Shown piece by piece: positions 52,971-63,058 of a DNA stretch of 64,000 bases; the stretch's first letter is position 1, and each line of letters opens with the position of its first letter. Both the position numbers and the translations under genes were made by a program. The stretch spans positions 5,378,397-5,442,396 of the forward strand of contig NW_004624805.1 of the NCBI RefSeq assembly GCF_000247695.1. The letters run 5' to 3'. Below the pieces are notes generated by a model that had not been told where the DNA came from, searched no databases, and saw only the letters and a list, made by a program, of their open reading frames with translations. This DNA comes from Heterocephalus glaber (Eukaryota; Chordata; Mammalia; Rodentia; Bathyergidae).

Positions 52971-53400
52971 TGTTATGGTTTAAATATGAAATGTTCCCAA
53001 ATACTCATGTATTAAGGGGTTGGTCCACAGTGCAGCAGTACTCAGAGATTATGTCTAGAGAGGTGATTGTATCATGAGGATGACAACTTCATCAATGGAT
53101 TAATCTATTAATGAGTGTATAGCTGAATGGGCTATTAGGAAGTGGGACCCAGTTGGAGGAAGTAGTTCACTGGGGCTATGTCTTTGAAAGGTATATCTAG
53201 TCCGAGGCCTCTTCACTCTGGCTTTTCCTTCCTCTCTTTCTCCTTTCTGGCCACCATGAAGTTTTCTCTACCATGTCTTTCCGCCATGATGTTTCTGCTT
53301 TGCCACTGGCCTAAGAACAATGAAACCAGCTTGCCATGGACACGAACCTCTGAGACCATGATATTGAAATGAGCTGTGAAGCCATCTGGAAGTCTGGTAC
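52971..53400 (+). repeat. LTR-like repeat, probably MaLR-related
   Basis: Starts TGTTATGGTTTAAATATGAA, then 'gatgacaacttcatcaatgg', 'gaagtgggacccagttggag', 'gaagttttctctaccatgtc', 'ttccgccatgatgtttctgc', 'ctgagaccatgatattgaaa'. The layout resembles a MaLR-type LTR lacking its U5. It is diverged. Confidence 0.55.
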
Positions 53401-53974
53401 AAATGATATCCTGGCTCCAATCTGGGCATTCAGGTGCAAAGTGAGCACTGGACTGAGCAGGGAGATTGTATATGACAAAAATGGCTGAGAGCCTGGTGGG
53501 CTATGGGGAGTAGAGATAGTTCTAGCCAGTTTGGAGCTGAGAATACAGAGAAGAACCCTAAATCCTTAACGCCTGCCAAACTTGGCTAGAGTACAGTATT
53601 TCTGGCAGACTGAGCTGGAATTCTGTTTACTCAGAGGAATGAAGCATAAGATAAGCTTTTCAGTGGAAGACAGCCATGATTCCCAGTCTAAATGTTGCAC
53701 TTAGAGGGAGACACAAAGCTGATCCAATGGGACTAGAGGCTGTGAAGCAGAAATTTGGGTCTCGGGTAAAACCTTGTTTAGTTTGTAGAGAAATGATTTC
53801 AGGTGAAACAGTCTGTGCCAGAGTTTTAGAAGGATGAGGATTGATTCAGAATTAGGCTACAAATTTAGGAACTTGGGTTTTCTTTGCTTATTCCCCCTCC
53901 CCATTTTTTCTTTTGGATTTTATTTAAATCAACATTATTTTATAGAAGGAGACTTACAAATAGGTTTACTGGTA
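53401..53974. other. Intergenic, unassigned
   Basis: No gene or named repeat recognised. Confidence 0.4.
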
Positions 53975-54162
53975 CCTCAGTTTATGAACTTAATTTGTTG
54001 CATGGTTTGGGGGAAGATGGCTGTATTTGTGTTTGTGTAGGGAAGATGGCCATGGTTGTGTTTGTCACCCAGGGTGGAGTTTGCGAACAGAAGTAAAATT
54101 TTGCCAAATGTTTTTGTTTGTAAATGGAATTGTTTGCAAACAGAAGTGTTTGTGAACCAAGG
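53975..54162. mobile_element. Mariner-like MITE with TA flanks
   Basis: Imperfect terminal inverted repeats: CCTCAGTTTATGAAC at the left and GTTTGTGAACCAAGG at the right (reverse complement CCTTGGTTCACAAAC), flanked by TA on each side (53,973-53,974 and 54,163-54,164). 188 bp and no transposase. A 'ggaagatggc' segment is tandemly repeated inside. TA duplication suggests the Tc1/mariner superfamily. Confidence 0.65.
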
Positions 54163-54243
54163 TATTACTGTAATTCTTATTTTTCTTAACTGAGCTATAT
54201 GGATTCCACTAGGAGATGAGGATGGCTAACAAGTGGGCATTGT

Positions 54244-54333
54244 GGGTTGTGGTCTAGGTTTTTCAGAGAAACAGAACCAACATACATGTATGATATATAT
54301 GTGTGATACTCTATGCAGAGATTAATTATAAAG
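54244..54333 (+). repeat. Old interspersed repeat, left half (split by MaLR)
   Basis: 'ctaggtttttcagagaaacagaaccaac' followed by 'atatatgtgtgatactctat' and 'gagattaattataa' matches a common mammalian repeat whose right half continues at 56,481. I believe it is L1-related, but the family name is uncertain. Confidence 0.6.
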
Positions 54334-54688
54334 TGTTATAGCTGCTTTCTTATTGCTGAGGCACAGTACCTGACAACCACAACTCTAAAGAGGAATTCTT
54401 ATTTTGGCTTGCAGCTTGTAGAGTTTCAGTCCATAGTCAGCTGACTCCAAGGCAGAGTGGGTGGTGGTAGAGGTAGAGGAGAAATTGCTCATGGTGTGAC
54501 AGAAGGAAGATGGGAGAGAGATCAAGGGGAAAGCATGGAAAAGATAGATCCAGGCCACGACCCCTAGTGATTCGCTTCTTCCAACCGGATCCCACCTCCT
54601 AACTGCAAGCCAGCTATAGGCCCTCATAAACCAGTCACCTTCCCATCTATAAGGGCTTGGAGGGCATTTTAGATATAAACCTTAATAT
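54334..54688 (-). mobile_element. MaLR element: 3' LTR
   Basis: Reverse-oriented LTR starting TGTTATAGCTGCTTTCTTAT on the plus strand and containing 'gtttcagtccatagtcagct', 'gactccaaggcagagtgggt' and 'ccaaccggatcccacctcct'. With 56,169-56,480 it brackets an internal region. The 5-bp flank is TAAAG here and TAAGG at the far end. Confidence 0.88.
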
Positions 54689-56168
54689 CCCGTCCCTGGC
54701 CCCAAAATACTCATTTATATCCCTTTATGCAAAGTACATTGAGTCCATCTCTATGAGTCACCGAGGTCCTAACAGTTTCAGCCTTGCTTAAAAGTCCAAG
54801 TGCAAAGTCTCCTCTGAGATTTAAGGCAAACTTAGCTGCCAGCCCCTGTACAAATGAAAGGAAAGTGAAACACTTCCAACTTACAATGACATAGGACAAA
54901 CATTTCCATTCCAAAAGGGAGAAATCAGAGAATATAAAGGAATGGGACCAAAACAAGACTGAAACCCAGCTGGGAAAGCATTAAATCCTGCAGTTCCATG
55001 TCCACGACCCCGGGTAAATTGGGGTGAGATGTAAACTCCAAAGGTCTGGTGTGGCCCCGTATTTATGGCCCTGACAGTGGTCGTAACCCTCATGGCCTCT
55101 CTTTTGGCTGGCTTCGGTCACTCTTTGTAGTTTTTCTCAGATGTTTCATGTTCCTGGCTTTTCCAACTTTCTGGAGCCTCTACTGCACTTTTCACAAACC
55201 GGTCTCTCAGAGGAAAACTCCCTGGCCTTCTAGGCCTTCTTATGAAATTTGGGTGGAAACCTTCCTGACTCTACAACTCTTGCATTCTGCATGCACCTAA
55301 AACCAGTACCACATGGATGACAGCAAGGTCTGCTACCACCTGGAGCAGTAACTAAGCCCTTTTGCATCTTGCTGGTGCTTGCAGAAGCCTCCAAGTGTCT
55401 GGATGGCTGAGCATAGTAAACTGAATCCTGGGGAATCAATTCCCTGGGTGGCCCTTGTCCAACAGAGTGCCCTGGGACTCTTCTCAAATCAGAGTCCTTC
55501 TGTGTTAAATGCTTGAGCCTGGGAAGAGTGTTGTCTTGCACATGCCCTCAAGCCATTTTTCCTATTATCTTATTTCAAAGTACTTGGCTCCTTTTTAATG
55601 CTAATCTTTTCAGCAATCAAGCTCTTCCCTGCTCCATCTTTGCAGGCCCCAACTTTACTGGAACCTCCTTTCTGGCCAAACTCAAAACATTTAAAATCAT
55701 TCAGTGGGATCATTTGCTCTTAATTCTCAACGTAGAGCTGGCTAAAGTCCCCAAACAGTAGCCATGCCACCACCTCAAAATTAGGCTGTCTTGAAATTTT
55801 CTTCCACAAGATTAGTCCATTACCCTTAGTCTCCCACAAAGTCTTTGGACGTGAACAAAATGCAGACAAATTTTCTGCCAGAGAATACATAACACACGTG
55901 GCCTGGAGTCCAACTGCCAATGGAGTCTTTCTTCCCACCAGAAACCTCTTGAGCCTGGTCTTTACCAGCTGTATTTCTATCAGCCTTCTGGTTTTCTGAA
56001 CTCTGACCAGAATCTCCCATCAAGCTTGTCCTGTAGCATTCTAGGACTGCTTCTATAGGCGACATCTTCAAACCTTTCTAAACTCTTCCTGCAGGCCAGT
56101 TTCAAAGGAATCTGAACCACATGATGAGGTAGCATCACAGCAATGACCCCACTTCTCTGGTACCAAAA
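54689..56168 (-). mobile_element. MaLR element: internal region
   Basis: About 1.5 kb between two like-oriented LTRs. On the minus strand, directly after the 5' LTR, comes 'tttggtaccagagaagtggg', the characteristic MaLR leader/primer-binding region, followed by 'gttcagattcctttgaaact'. Minus-strand frames at 55,826-56,071 and 55,230-55,541 and 54,711-54,956 are short, interrupted remnants. MaLRs are non-autonomous with no functional pol; none is seen. Confidence 0.8.
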
Positions 56169-56480
56169 TCTTAGTTGCTTTCTCATCACTGGGACACAAT
56201 ACCCAGCACCTACAAATTAAAAGAGGAGAGGTTTATTTTTACTCACAGTTTCTAGAGGTTTCAGTCCATAGTTGACTGGCTTCAAGGCAAGGTGGCAAGG
56301 CAGAGGAGCATGGCAGAGGGGGCTTGCTTATGGAATGATGGTGGGAAGCAGAGAAAGCAAGGAAGAAGTGGAGAAGATACACCCTTCCCGGCCATGCTCC
56401 CAGTGACTCAGTCACCTCCCTGAAGTCCCACCTACGAGCACATGAGGCCTTGGGAGGACATCTAGATGTAAACCATAACA
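56169..56480 (-). mobile_element. MaLR element: 5' LTR
   Basis: Second LTR of the same element. Plus-strand reading 'agttgctttctcatcactgg', 'gaggagaggtttatttttac', 'gtttcagtccatagttgact', 'gacatctagatgtaaaccat', 'aaca'. It is 312 bp against 355 bp for the partner, with visible divergence. TAAGG follows at 56,481-56,485. Confidence 0.88.
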
Positions 56481-56734
56481 TAAGGTATCAACTCATGCAG
56501 TTATGGAGGCTGAGAAGTCCTGTGATCTGCCATCATAAGATGGAAACCAAAGAAATCAGTGGTTAAGTCGAAGTCCTGAGAGCTGATAGTGCACATTCTA
56601 ATCTAAATCTAAAGGTCTGAAAACCAGTAGCACCAAGGGCAGAAAATCCACATCCCAGCTTAAGCAGTCAGGTAGAGATCAAAATCCTCCTCCTACTACC
56701 TTTTTGTTCTATTTAAGCCCTCAATGGATTGAAT
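56481..56734 (+). repeat. Old interspersed repeat, right half
   Basis: Continues 54,333: 'ctcatgcagttatggaggct', 'gagaagtcctgtgatctgcc', 'accagtagcaccaagggcag', 'ctacctttttgttctattta' and 'agccctcaatggattgaa'. It stops at the ERV LTR at 56,735. Confidence 0.65.
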
Positions 56735-57302
56735 TGTCATGGCATAATCTGAGTCCATGTCTCATAAAGTCAAAGAATGAAGTGAAGGACAAAGGAAATA
56801 CACAGGACAAATGTTTATTAAGAAGAGAGAAATAGCTCCCAGTTGTCAGGAGAGGATCTGAAAGTGTATTGCCATGGGGACTGTTTCTCTAGAAGTTTTT
56901 ATACCAAAAAACAATGACCAGGATTCAGACCACTCAGAGTCAAACTAAGGTCAACCTGTAAGACTAAAACAAGCTTACTTAAACTAGAAAGGAGTCAGAG
57001 CACATAGCAAGGGTAAGTCCACAGGTGCTTCTTGGCTTCTGTGCTATCCAAGTGATTTATTAAAAGAACAAAGTGAGAAAGAAAAACATTTTCCAGATAG
57101 GTAGGAGCAGAAGTTGTCCTAGTGGTAATCCATCATCTCGCTTGTTACAATCCTGGCCTTAATTGCTCATCTGATTCTTATTAACTCTAGACCTTAGGCT
57201 CCTTTTTACCTGATGAAGGCCTGATCGTTCTGACTCCATCTTGGGCCCAGTGCCTTTCTAGCTGCTTGCTATCTTCTTTCTAACTTGCCTGTCTAGAATA
57301 TG
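56735..57302 (-). mobile_element. ERV class I: 3' LTR
   Basis: About 568 bp between an older repeat and the end of env. On the minus strand it begins after a purine tract ending AGAGGGGG (reverse of 57,303-57,312), contains AATAAA motifs ('cttttaataaatcacttgg' and 'cttaataaacatttgtcct') and ends GATTATGCCATGACA. The second LTR should lie beyond the window at the far end of gag. Boundaries are estimated by the TG/CA ends and the tract. Confidence 0.72.
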
Positions 57303-57370
57303 CCCCCTCTGAAGAAATGTCCCTAATGACTGAAGTGTTCCTAATTGAGGTAAAATGGGCGATGACCGGT

Positions 57371-57782
57371 TGCTATGGCTTGTATCTTGATGTCCCCCAA
57401 AAGCCCTCATGCACTCATGGGTGGGGCTCTTTGGAGATGGATGGATCTAGGGTGTGTGATAACTAAATGAGTTTAGCGTAGTTCTGGGCATGGATAATGG
57501 AAGCCTCACCCTGAGGGTGGCTGGCACCAAGCAATAGGCTTGTATCCTGGATGGAATATAAAGGGACAGAAAGAAGGCAAGCTGCTGCTTGCTACTTGCT
57601 GCCTTCTGCCTGCCATGCCATAAACTGTTTCTCTTCTGTGATGCCCCTCTGCTATGCTGCCCCACCTTAGAGCTAGCCAATTATGGACTGAAACCCCTAC
57701 CAACTGTGAGCTGAAATAAGGCTCTCCTTCAACTTTGGGTGTCGGATATTTTGTCTCAGTCATGAGAAAAGTAACTAAGACA
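57371..57782 (+). mobile_element. MaLR solo LTR inside the ERV
   Basis: TGCTATGGCTTGTATCTTGA start, 'gaatataaagggacagaaag', 'tatggactgaaacccctacc', AATAAG in place of the poly(A) signal, 'ctcagtcatgagaaaagtaa', final GACA. Flanked by CCGGT (57,366-57,370) and CCAGT (57,783-57,787), 4 of 5 matching. It sits between env and the 3' LTR of the ERV, antisense to it. Confidence 0.92.
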
Positions 57783-57829
57783 CCAGTCTAACTCCTTCCT
57801 GCTGTGTAGGGTCCCAGTAATGGTTTGGG

Positions 57830-59300
57830 GAGCCAGGAGCACACTCCAGAGGGCCTATGTAAGGGCTTCCAATTGTTGTCAAGCATCACTATTATTTGAA
57901 GGTGGATGTGGATGGCTTTTGATCTGGAAGAGACAGCATACTGAACAGTTAAATATGCAAGTTCCAAATAATAGCCCTAAAAGAATGACAGCTCTAATAA
58001 TCAGTAGGGGCTTCTACCAATGCAATGTGGTGAAAGTGGTGACAGGCCCCTGTAAAGATGTTTCCCACGGGATCTCGGGACTAGACACAGCATGTACTTG
58101 TTGGTGAAGTTCTGGAAGGGCCAATGAAACATTTTCAGAGTTATCAGGAATATAAGCACAACACTCGGTTTTAATAATGGCACAGGTTTCACCCTGGGCA
58201 GATGTTTTTGTTTTTGGTACCAGGAATCGAACTTGGGTCCTTGCACTTGCACAGCAAGCAGCAAAACCACTGAGCTAAAGCCCTGGCCCAGCAGTTGTTA
58301 AGATACCTAAAGTAGTCCAGTTTTGAAGAACCACCTGTCTTACTAGCTTCAGTATTTAAAAGAGATAGTCGTTGTTGTGTGTCATTAAGAGCTCACCTAG
58401 TGTATTTAGCTAGTGATTCTATGTGTAAAATGGCACCCTCTAATCCTGGAGAAGAGATAAAAGTGGAGACGAGGTGGTCACACCAGCAAAATACACATCA
58501 GGACCGCTAGTGTTGAAGGTATAGTAGGTTGGCTGGCTGGGTGGTGCTTCTGCCTTGTAGCCAGGCAAATCCTAAATCCTATTCATCCAAGTGGCAACCA
58601 AGGCCATGTGTTAGTCCCACAAAGCTGATGACTTCTTTCTGGAGCTCCCCATCTAACCCCAGGATTGTTAGTCCAATCAGTTGAAAACCAAACTTGAGCC
58701 TGGAAAACTACCACATGCAGGCATTGCTCATGGGCTGCCTACCCCATAGGCTTGGTAATGTTTGGTCAATTTGCATAGAAATGATTCTTTTCTCCCCAGC
58801 ATGGAGGAACTCTGACTAAGATGTCAGGAGTCAGCCCACACTTGAAAATAGTCATCCTACACTTGAAAATATCCATCTTTATATCTTTGATTATTAGATG
58901 GAATGAGAGGGCTGTGACCCAAAAATGTGGATGACTGGGGCTTGACTGTTGACCACATAGCAGCCTGTATGCTATTCTTTGAAAAGGTCTTGTTATGCCC
59001 TGGAATTTGTAAGGTGGAATTTATGAGCCAGTCAGTTACTTTGGAGTGGTGGGCTATCTGACAGACTTCGGAGAGAAGATACTCACCATGGAGTCCTAAG
59101 GTGCTTGATAAGAAAAGTAATCCACAGATCCAGCATGCCCTCCATTGAACTGCTTCAGCATATTCTTGGGCCCATATTAAAAGGAGTTTGATTCTCCTGT
59201 TACAGGTTGTATTAGAGAGGGCATAATGACTATGAGAATTAACATTCACTTACCTGAGGAAGAGGTCTTTTTCTTAAAATAGAAGTTCTAAGTCTTCCAC
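57830..59300 (-). pseudogene. env: ERV class I env remnant
   Basis: Minus strand. At 58,110-57,900 a hydrophobic segment with RAVILLGLLFGTCIF, then a basic tail, matches the membrane anchor and cytoplasmic tail of a class I transmembrane subunit. Upstream, 59,249-58,857 is open and holds a CWICG motif (a CxxC-type disulphide motif of the surface subunit) and NST-type glycosylation sites. An ID SINE (58,205-58,290) interrupts it and frames are broken. Assignment of the surface-subunit part is less certain than that of the anchor. Envelope proteins mediate attachment and fusion; this copy cannot make one. Confidence 0.65.
58205..58290 (-). repeat. ID SINE, young type
   Basis: A T-run, GGTACCAGGAATCGAACTTG, CTTGCACAGCAAGCAGCA and ACTGAGCTAAAGCCCTGGCC. 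CTGTGCA variant, inserted in the ERV env remnant, so younger than the ERV. Confidence 0.92.
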
Positions 59301-59479
59301 TGGCTTGAAGGAGTATTTAGGTGCCAGGTCATGTTGTTCAGGAGCCACAGACTAACATGGTTTAAATTGACCATTTTCTGGTCAACAAAAGGATCATGAG
59401 TTAAATACCTCATCCATACAACATTTCAAAAGGACTCAGGCCTAGAGTTTAAGGTGGATTTCTCATTCTAATTAAAGCT
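59301..59479 (-). other. ERV pol-env junction, undetermined
   Basis: Between the integrase and env matches. On the minus strand it should hold the C-terminal integrase and the start of env, but the frames are too broken to assign. Confidence 0.4.
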
Positions 59480-60539
59480 AGTAGAAGTAAAGTGGGCCAC
59501 AGAAGGTGAATCTCCTGGGCCAGCTTTTGAAGGTGTCTCTTTAGAGTTTTGTTCCTTATTTTGATCTTTCCTGATGATTGGGGTCTCCAAGCACAATGAA
59601 GATGATGAAGAATATCTAGTACTTGAGAGATGCCCCATGTAACTTCAGGCTTGTAAAAGGGGCAGTGGTGACTTTGTAAACTTTTGAGAAGGCCAAATCT
59701 AGGAGTGATTTGAGACCCAGACTTTTACCACTTCTTTTTGTGCCTTTTCTGTCTTGCAAGGGGAAGCTTAAACCCAGTTGGTAAATGTGTCCATCCAGAT
59801 CAACTGTTTCATCCCTTTATTCTTGAGAATATGAATGAAATCAAGTTGCCAATCTTTCCCAGGGTATCTTCCATGTCTCTGTATGCCAGGGGGAACTATG
59901 ATTCTATTAAGAGGATTACTTTTTGTCAAACTTCACAGGTCTTGACCACCTGTTGAATAGTTTGAGAGAGTCCCTTTCCAGGAATAATTTTTGTGTCTGC
60001 TGATAAGTTTTATCCTTTCTTAGATAAAATGCTTGAGGAAGAGTTTTAATAACCTTCTGCTGGTTGGCAGTTGGAAGGAACAGCTTTCTATCATCATATT
60101 CTAGACATCTTTATGGGAGAAATTGACATCCTCAGGATAAGGCCTGTTCAAATTCTTCTTGAGTATATTTGGGTTGGGTCTATTCCAGAGGTCCCTCACA
60201 GATGAAGGGAGCCTGGAAAGAGAGCCTTTATGTTGCCTGTTTTGCTGTGGCATCTGTCAATGGCTGCCCTAGTACACTGCCTACCTTCCCTCTGATGTCC
60301 CTTATAATGTACAACTGCCACCTCTGATGGCAAGTAGACAGATGATAGAAGTTTGTCTATGTCTTTATGATATTTTTATATGAAACCTGTTGGCAATAAA
60401 TGTTTCTTTCCATATGGCCTCATGGCCATGTAAAATTAAAAAAGGACACTTTGAGTCAGTATAAATGTTAACTCTGCTCTTTACTGAGCTGTAAGGTTCT
60501 TGTCGGGGCTATGAGCTCTGCTGAGTGCTTGTTCTAGGG
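59480..60539 (-). pseudogene. pol: ERV class I pol remnant: integrase
   Basis: The catalytic-core start is readable at 59,862-59,772 on the minus strand: PGKDWQLDFIHIL, holding the first catalytic Asp, then WMDTFTNWV. Further on, FGLLKSLQS and EVTWGISQVL (59,700-59,610) match the region around the second Asp, but a frameshift removes that residue's motif. A CEV element from the N-terminal zinc domain lies near 59,950. Integrase inserts proviral DNA into the host genome; this copy is dead. Confidence 0.8.
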
Positions 60540-61356
60540 GCAAGTGAGGAGCTTTCAAGCATCTCCTGCAGTTACTACAGCATATCCTGTCAGCCTGACT
60601 CCATATGTGAGCTTCTGGCACAAAAAAAGAGTTAAATCAGGGTCTATGAGGGAAGTGTCTAATAGGTCCTCTCTTACAGCATGAGTGTGGAGAATTACTT
60701 GTTCCCAGTTGTGTTCTAAATTGCTGTCCTCTTTTGGCACAAAGGTGGCTGGATTTAGGAGGAGTAGGTCTTTATCTGAATGGGCAGTCCCTCTAAAAGA
60801 AGAGCCTTGTATAGTGGTGGCAAACCTATGGCACTCGTGCTACAGCTGGCTGTTTGTAATTAAAAGCTTCTCCATCACTGGAGAAGTCAATTATAGGACA
60901 ACCATAAACTTTCCCTAGAGATGATGAACCTGGCCACATTATCAAGAGCAAATACAGCAAGATCCTTTCCCAGAGTCAACTTTAGAAGCTTCTGGTACTA
61001 AACAAGCCACTGTTGCCACAGCTATAAGTCAGGCAGGCCATCCTTTCACCACAATGTCTAGTTCCTGACTCAGATATCCCACCAGCTGTTGGATGGATCC
61101 CCAGTCATGTGTTAAACCTCCAAGGGCCATGTCATCTCTTTCACTAACACACGCATTGAAATGATGTCCAACTGGGAGGCTTAAGACTGGAGCATCTAGA
61201 AGTGCCTGATTGAGCTTTTGAGATCTCAATTGTGAGTCAGATTCCCAGATCAAAATATGAGTGTTAGCCTTCTGAGTTTCTTGTATTTGGTGGTAAAGGG
61301 GCCATGGTATCTCACAATCCAGAGGTGACAGAAACTGGAAATTCCCAAAAACCCTC
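60540..61356 (-). pseudogene. pol: ERV class I pol remnant: RT connection and RNase H
   Basis: The minus frame 61,253-61,029 reads NQALLDAPVLSLPVGHHFNA, then ERDDMALGGLTHDWGS and LSQELDIVVKGWPA, the gammaretroviral RT thumb/connection. The minus frame 60,740-60,555 contains DPDLTLF and GVRLTGYAVVT, the RNase H start, where the usual acidic TDGS after LF is not intact. A MaLR solo LTR separates this part from the RT fingers/palm at 61,357. Confidence 0.85.
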
Positions 61357-61753
61357 TGTTATGATTTGTATCTAGATGTTCCCACAAAGCCTCAGGCAAT
61401 CATAGGTGGGGCTTTTCAGACTGGCTGGATCTAGGGTGTGAGATGGTGGGATTAAGGGTACCCCACCCTGGGTGTGGATGGCACTGCTGAAATGGCATGT
61501 AGCCTGAATGAAATATAAAGGCAGGCTTGTTGCTACTGTTGTCTGCTACTTAGCTGCTTTGCTGTCTTCTACCTGCCCTGCTTTGTCATGGACTGTTTCT
61601 CCCCTGTGATGCTGCTCTCCCATGCCACTCTGTCTTGGAGCCAGCCAACTATGGACTGAAACCTTTACAGATTGTGAGCTGAAATAAACTTTTCCTCCTT
61701 TAACTTTGGGTGTTGAGTATTTTGTCTCAGCAAGGAGGAAAGTAAGCAAGACA
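61357..61753 (+). mobile_element. MaLR solo LTR inside ERV pol
   Basis: TGTTATGATTTGTATCTAGA start, 'tatggactgaaacctttaca', 'gtgagctgaaataaactttt', 'gtattttgtctcagcaagga', final GACA. Flanks CCCTC (61,352-61,356) and CTCTC (61,754-61,758) match at 4 of 5. It interrupts the RT gene antisense and is therefore younger. Confidence 0.92.
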
Positions 61754-62830
61754 CTCTCTCATTTTTGGCGATGGGAAGGAAAGTATTAGCTTCTTTCCTA
61801 CCACAGTCTGAGTACCTTCAAGTATAATCAGGCCCATGTACTTTATTTCAAGGCTAAAGAGTTGTGCCTTGGGCCAGGAGACCTTTGCAACCTTTGTCCA
61901 CTAAGAAGTTTAGTAAAGCCTGAGTGCCCTGACCTGGCAGTTCTTCTGAAGAGGCACATAACGAAATACCATCTACATGTTGTAAGATCTTAACTTTAGA
62001 GTATTCAAAACAGGGCAAATCATGTGATAGCAGGCAAGGTCTATCTCTAAATCCTAAGGGTAATACTTTCCACGTCAACTGAGAAACCCAGTTATGAAAA
62101 GTCTTCAAAGGCAAAAAGAGATTGAGAGTCAGGGTGTAAAGGGAAATGAAAAAAACATCTCTTAAATCTAGCGCCAGCCGGATATGATGGCACATGCCTG
62201 TTATCCTTACACTCAGGAGGCTGAGAGAGGAGGATTGCCATGCTTTTGAGGTCAGCCTAGGCTAGGTAGTTCAAGGCCAGCTTGAACTACATAGTGAGAT
62301 TCCCGTCTCAAAAAACCAAAATCAATCATCAATTAATCAGTCAATCTAGCATCACAAACCATTCTTTGTCCTCTGGAATTTGAGATAAGAGAATATGTGG
62401 GTTAGTTGCCAATGGGTATAGGCACTACCACCCCATTGATTAATTGGAGATCTTGAACTAATCTCCATTCTCCATTGGGTGTTTGGACTCCCAGAATTGG
62501 GATGTTTCAGGGACTATTACAAGATTTAAGAAGACCATGTGCCTTTAAATTATTAATAAGCTGTAGCCCTTTTCTACCCCCCAATCTTAATGGATATTGC
62601 TTTTGCTGAGGGAAAGAAGTGGATTCTTTGAGGTGGATCTTCACAGTGCTTATGCCTATTGCTGTTCCTAGTTTTCTCTGTATTGCCCATACCTTAGCAT
62701 TTATCTCTCTGTCTCCACTAGGGAAGGGCAAAAGGCCAAGTTAGGATGTATTAAGTGAGGGTATTTAAATAGGACAGAATATCTCATTTAAGAGGGGAAC
62801 AGAACTCTCAGGCATAAAAAAGACATGTGA
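61754..62830 (-). pseudogene. pol: ERV class I pol remnant: reverse transcriptase fingers/palm
   Basis: Minus strand in order: VKIHLKESTSFPQQKQYPL and GLQLINNLKAHGLL (62,680-62,520), WRLVQDLQLING-like and LLSQIPEDKEWFVML (62,470-62,343), then after a B1 insertion LALDLRDVFFISL (62,175-62,130) and LQHVDGISLCASSEEL (62,000-61,940). The last is the catalytic YVDD region, here HVDG, so inactive. GTQALLNFL follows. RT copies the retroviral RNA into DNA. Frameshifts, stops and the B1 break the frame. Confidence 0.88.
62172..62334 (+). repeat. B1 SINE inside ERV pol
   Basis: 'gccagccggatatgatggca', 'ggaggctgagagaggaggat', 'ggtcagcctaggctaggtag', 'catagtgagattcccgtctc' and a short A-rich tail. AATCTAGC lies at both sides (62,165-62,172 and 62,344-62,351) as target duplication. 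It splits the RT coding remnant. Confidence 0.92.
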
Positions 62831-63058
62831 GAATAAAAATTAATCCCAGCTGCAACTAAGGGGCAGTGAAATGTACCTAACTAAAGCCTTCCCAGTTGGG
62901 CCTTTTACAGTTCTACTGTTTGATGAAGTGGGGCCAGAACTGGAGAAGAGGACTGAAAGTCTAGCACCAATATCTAGCAGGAGGCTGATTTCTTTTCCAT
63001 TAATAGTTATGATTACCTGGGGTTTATCACTGGAGATGGCAGTCCAGTTCAAGAGAGA
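62831..63058 (-). pseudogene. pro: ERV class I protease remnant
   Basis: The minus frame 63,052-62,840 reads PQVIITINGKEISLLLDIGA, the N-terminal flap-side strand and the active-site triad of a retroviral aspartic protease. The catalytic Asp is kept but the usual Thr of D-T-G is Ile. The C-terminal half, with the second conserved Gly-Arg region, is broken. It processes Gag-Pol in intact viruses. Confidence 0.85.
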
